A stretch of DNA of 64,000 bases from Crambe crambe (lineage: Eukaryota > Porifera > Demospongiae > Poecilosclerida > Crambeidae): contig OZ004587.1 in NCBI GenBank assembly GCA_963924555.1, positions 8,200,075 to 8,264,074 of the forward strand, read 5' to 3'. Below are positions 63,111 to 64,000 of this stretch, one piece after another. The translations under genes and the position numbers were made by a program. Under the pieces are notes generated by a model. That model searched no databases and was not told where the DNA came from. It saw only the letters and a list, made by a program, of their open reading frames with translations. Every line of letters starts with the position of its first letter. Position 1 is the first letter of the stretch.

Positions 63111-63250
63111 TCGGTAAAAGATGGCATAACTCGTTGCAATTCATACCTCTATGAATGATATTTTTATTTATTAGAAATCTGGCTAATATGGAAGTCAGTT
63201 AGCTAATTCTAATTGATGATGATGTTGTGTTGCATAAGGTGGGTACTGGC

Positions 63251-63468
63251 TCAGTATTGTGGTGCCATCTTTCCACTTTGAGCTGGATATTGCTGTAAAG
63301 CAACATTGGTCTGGCGTCCTCGGCGACGACTAGCAGCTGCTGCTCCAGCTGTACCAGCAGCTCCAACAACACAGCAACACACGATGCAAATGATGAGAAT
63401 TGGCAGACCGATCAAAAGGACAGCACCTGCTATGCTCACTCCAACTATCAAACCAATCAGATTAATAC
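63251..63468 (-). CDS. Gene Q: last exon of a further receptor (5' part outside the window)
   Basis: One exon, 218 nt, acceptor ctacag at 63469, phase 1 entry as in all the array genes. It encodes [20 protein letters not shown], a transmembrane helix with IICIVCCCVVGAAGTAG, then SRRRGRQTNV and a very short tail ending MAPQY. The helix is a near copy of that of P and like that of A. There is no PPxY. The ectodomain exons must lie beyond 64000; I see none between 63469 and the edge, where only CAGTGGAACCTC-family repeats occur. Confidence 0.75.
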
Positions 63469-63502
63469 CTGTAGGGGATTATTGAACTTGATAAAACAAC
63501 TC

Positions 63503-63827
63503 CAGTGGAACCTCCAATAAAGGACACTCTGAAAGAGGACGAAGGACTATCTCTAAGAATACTTCATATAGCTAACACAGTGGAAAGGACCCTCCAAGAA
63601 AAGGACAACCTCCCAACAAAGGACACTCTTTTGGACCCCCTTCCCATAGCTAAGAAAAGACAACCTCTCTACAAAGGACAAAGTGGCTGATCCCAAAAGT
63701 GTCCTTTACTTGGAGGTTCCTATATACAAAGTACTATATACAAAATAACCTCCAAAAGAGGACAACCTTTGTATACAAAGCTAAAAGGCTGGGTCCCAAG
63801 TGTGTCCATTATTAGGAGGTTTAACTG
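63503..63827. mobile_element. MITE, CAGTGGAACCTC family, compound copy
   Basis: ccagtggaacctccaataaa at the left and ttaggaggtttaactg at the right. The inside contains acttggaggttcc and another set of aaggaca blocks, so probably two copies nested or in tandem. No gene in 63469-64000. Confidence 0.6.
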
Positions 63828-64000
63828 TATTCCACCGTGCAGAGGTTCATGGAAATGTACAGTGCTTTGCAAGTTGGCCATGTCCAAGCTAGCTAGTCCA
63901 CAAACCTTGCTTCGTGCATGTGGACACTAAGCTGGTTAAGGTGTAAGGGATCGTCATAAGTACTGAAAATTTGCAATATAGTTACAACTGGAGCTAGGAC

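Overview
The window is eukaryotic DNA: small multi-exon genes with GT-AG introns, AT-rich intergenic sequence, AGCT-rich simple runs and many short non-autonomous DNA transposons. The gene content is an array of group A scavenger receptor cysteine-rich (SRCR) and LDL-receptor class A receptors packed 90-500 bp apart. This fits a demosponge of the Amphimedon type. That assignment is inferred from style and content; no marker gene proves it.

Layout. 1-3.7 kb: repeats only (minisatellites, a large palindrome, a hAT-like MITE). 3.7-4.2 kb: a broken HECT-domain fragment on the + strand. 5.2-10.3 kb: three minus-strand one-pass membrane protein genes, one with a small Cys-rich ectodomain (A), one with two LDLa domains (B) and one with one LDLa domain and a long acidic tail (C). 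10.6-42.4 kb: six tandem minus-strand SRCR genes (D-I). D, E and F have three SRCR domains, H has two, and G and I are pseudogenes that lost the third domain. 42.5-51.4 kb: a tandem segmental duplication carrying a mini-SRCR receptor (J and L) plus a broken tail exon (K and K2). A complete Tc1/mariner-like transposon sits in an intron of L. 51.7-63.5 kb: three-SRCR genes M, O and P, an inverted truncated secreted-type gene N (the only intact receptor-family gene on +), and the last exon of a further gene Q that runs off the right edge.

All intact receptor genes follow one plan. A signal-peptide exon ends in phase 1 (phase 0 in A). Each SRCR domain is split over two exons (1-2, then 2-1). A single last exon starts in phase 1 and encodes the transmembrane helix, a basic stop-transfer and a Pro/Tyr-rich cytoplasmic tail with a PPxY motif. 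I reconstructed every exon chain by hand; each intact gene sums to a multiple of three with no internal stop. Many promoters carry a palindrome like the NRF1 site (GCGCATGCGC or TGCGCACGCGCA) close to the start codon. The likely role is surface recognition (allorecognition, microbial recognition or adhesion) feeding a WW-domain or ubiquitin-ligase pathway; that role is inference.
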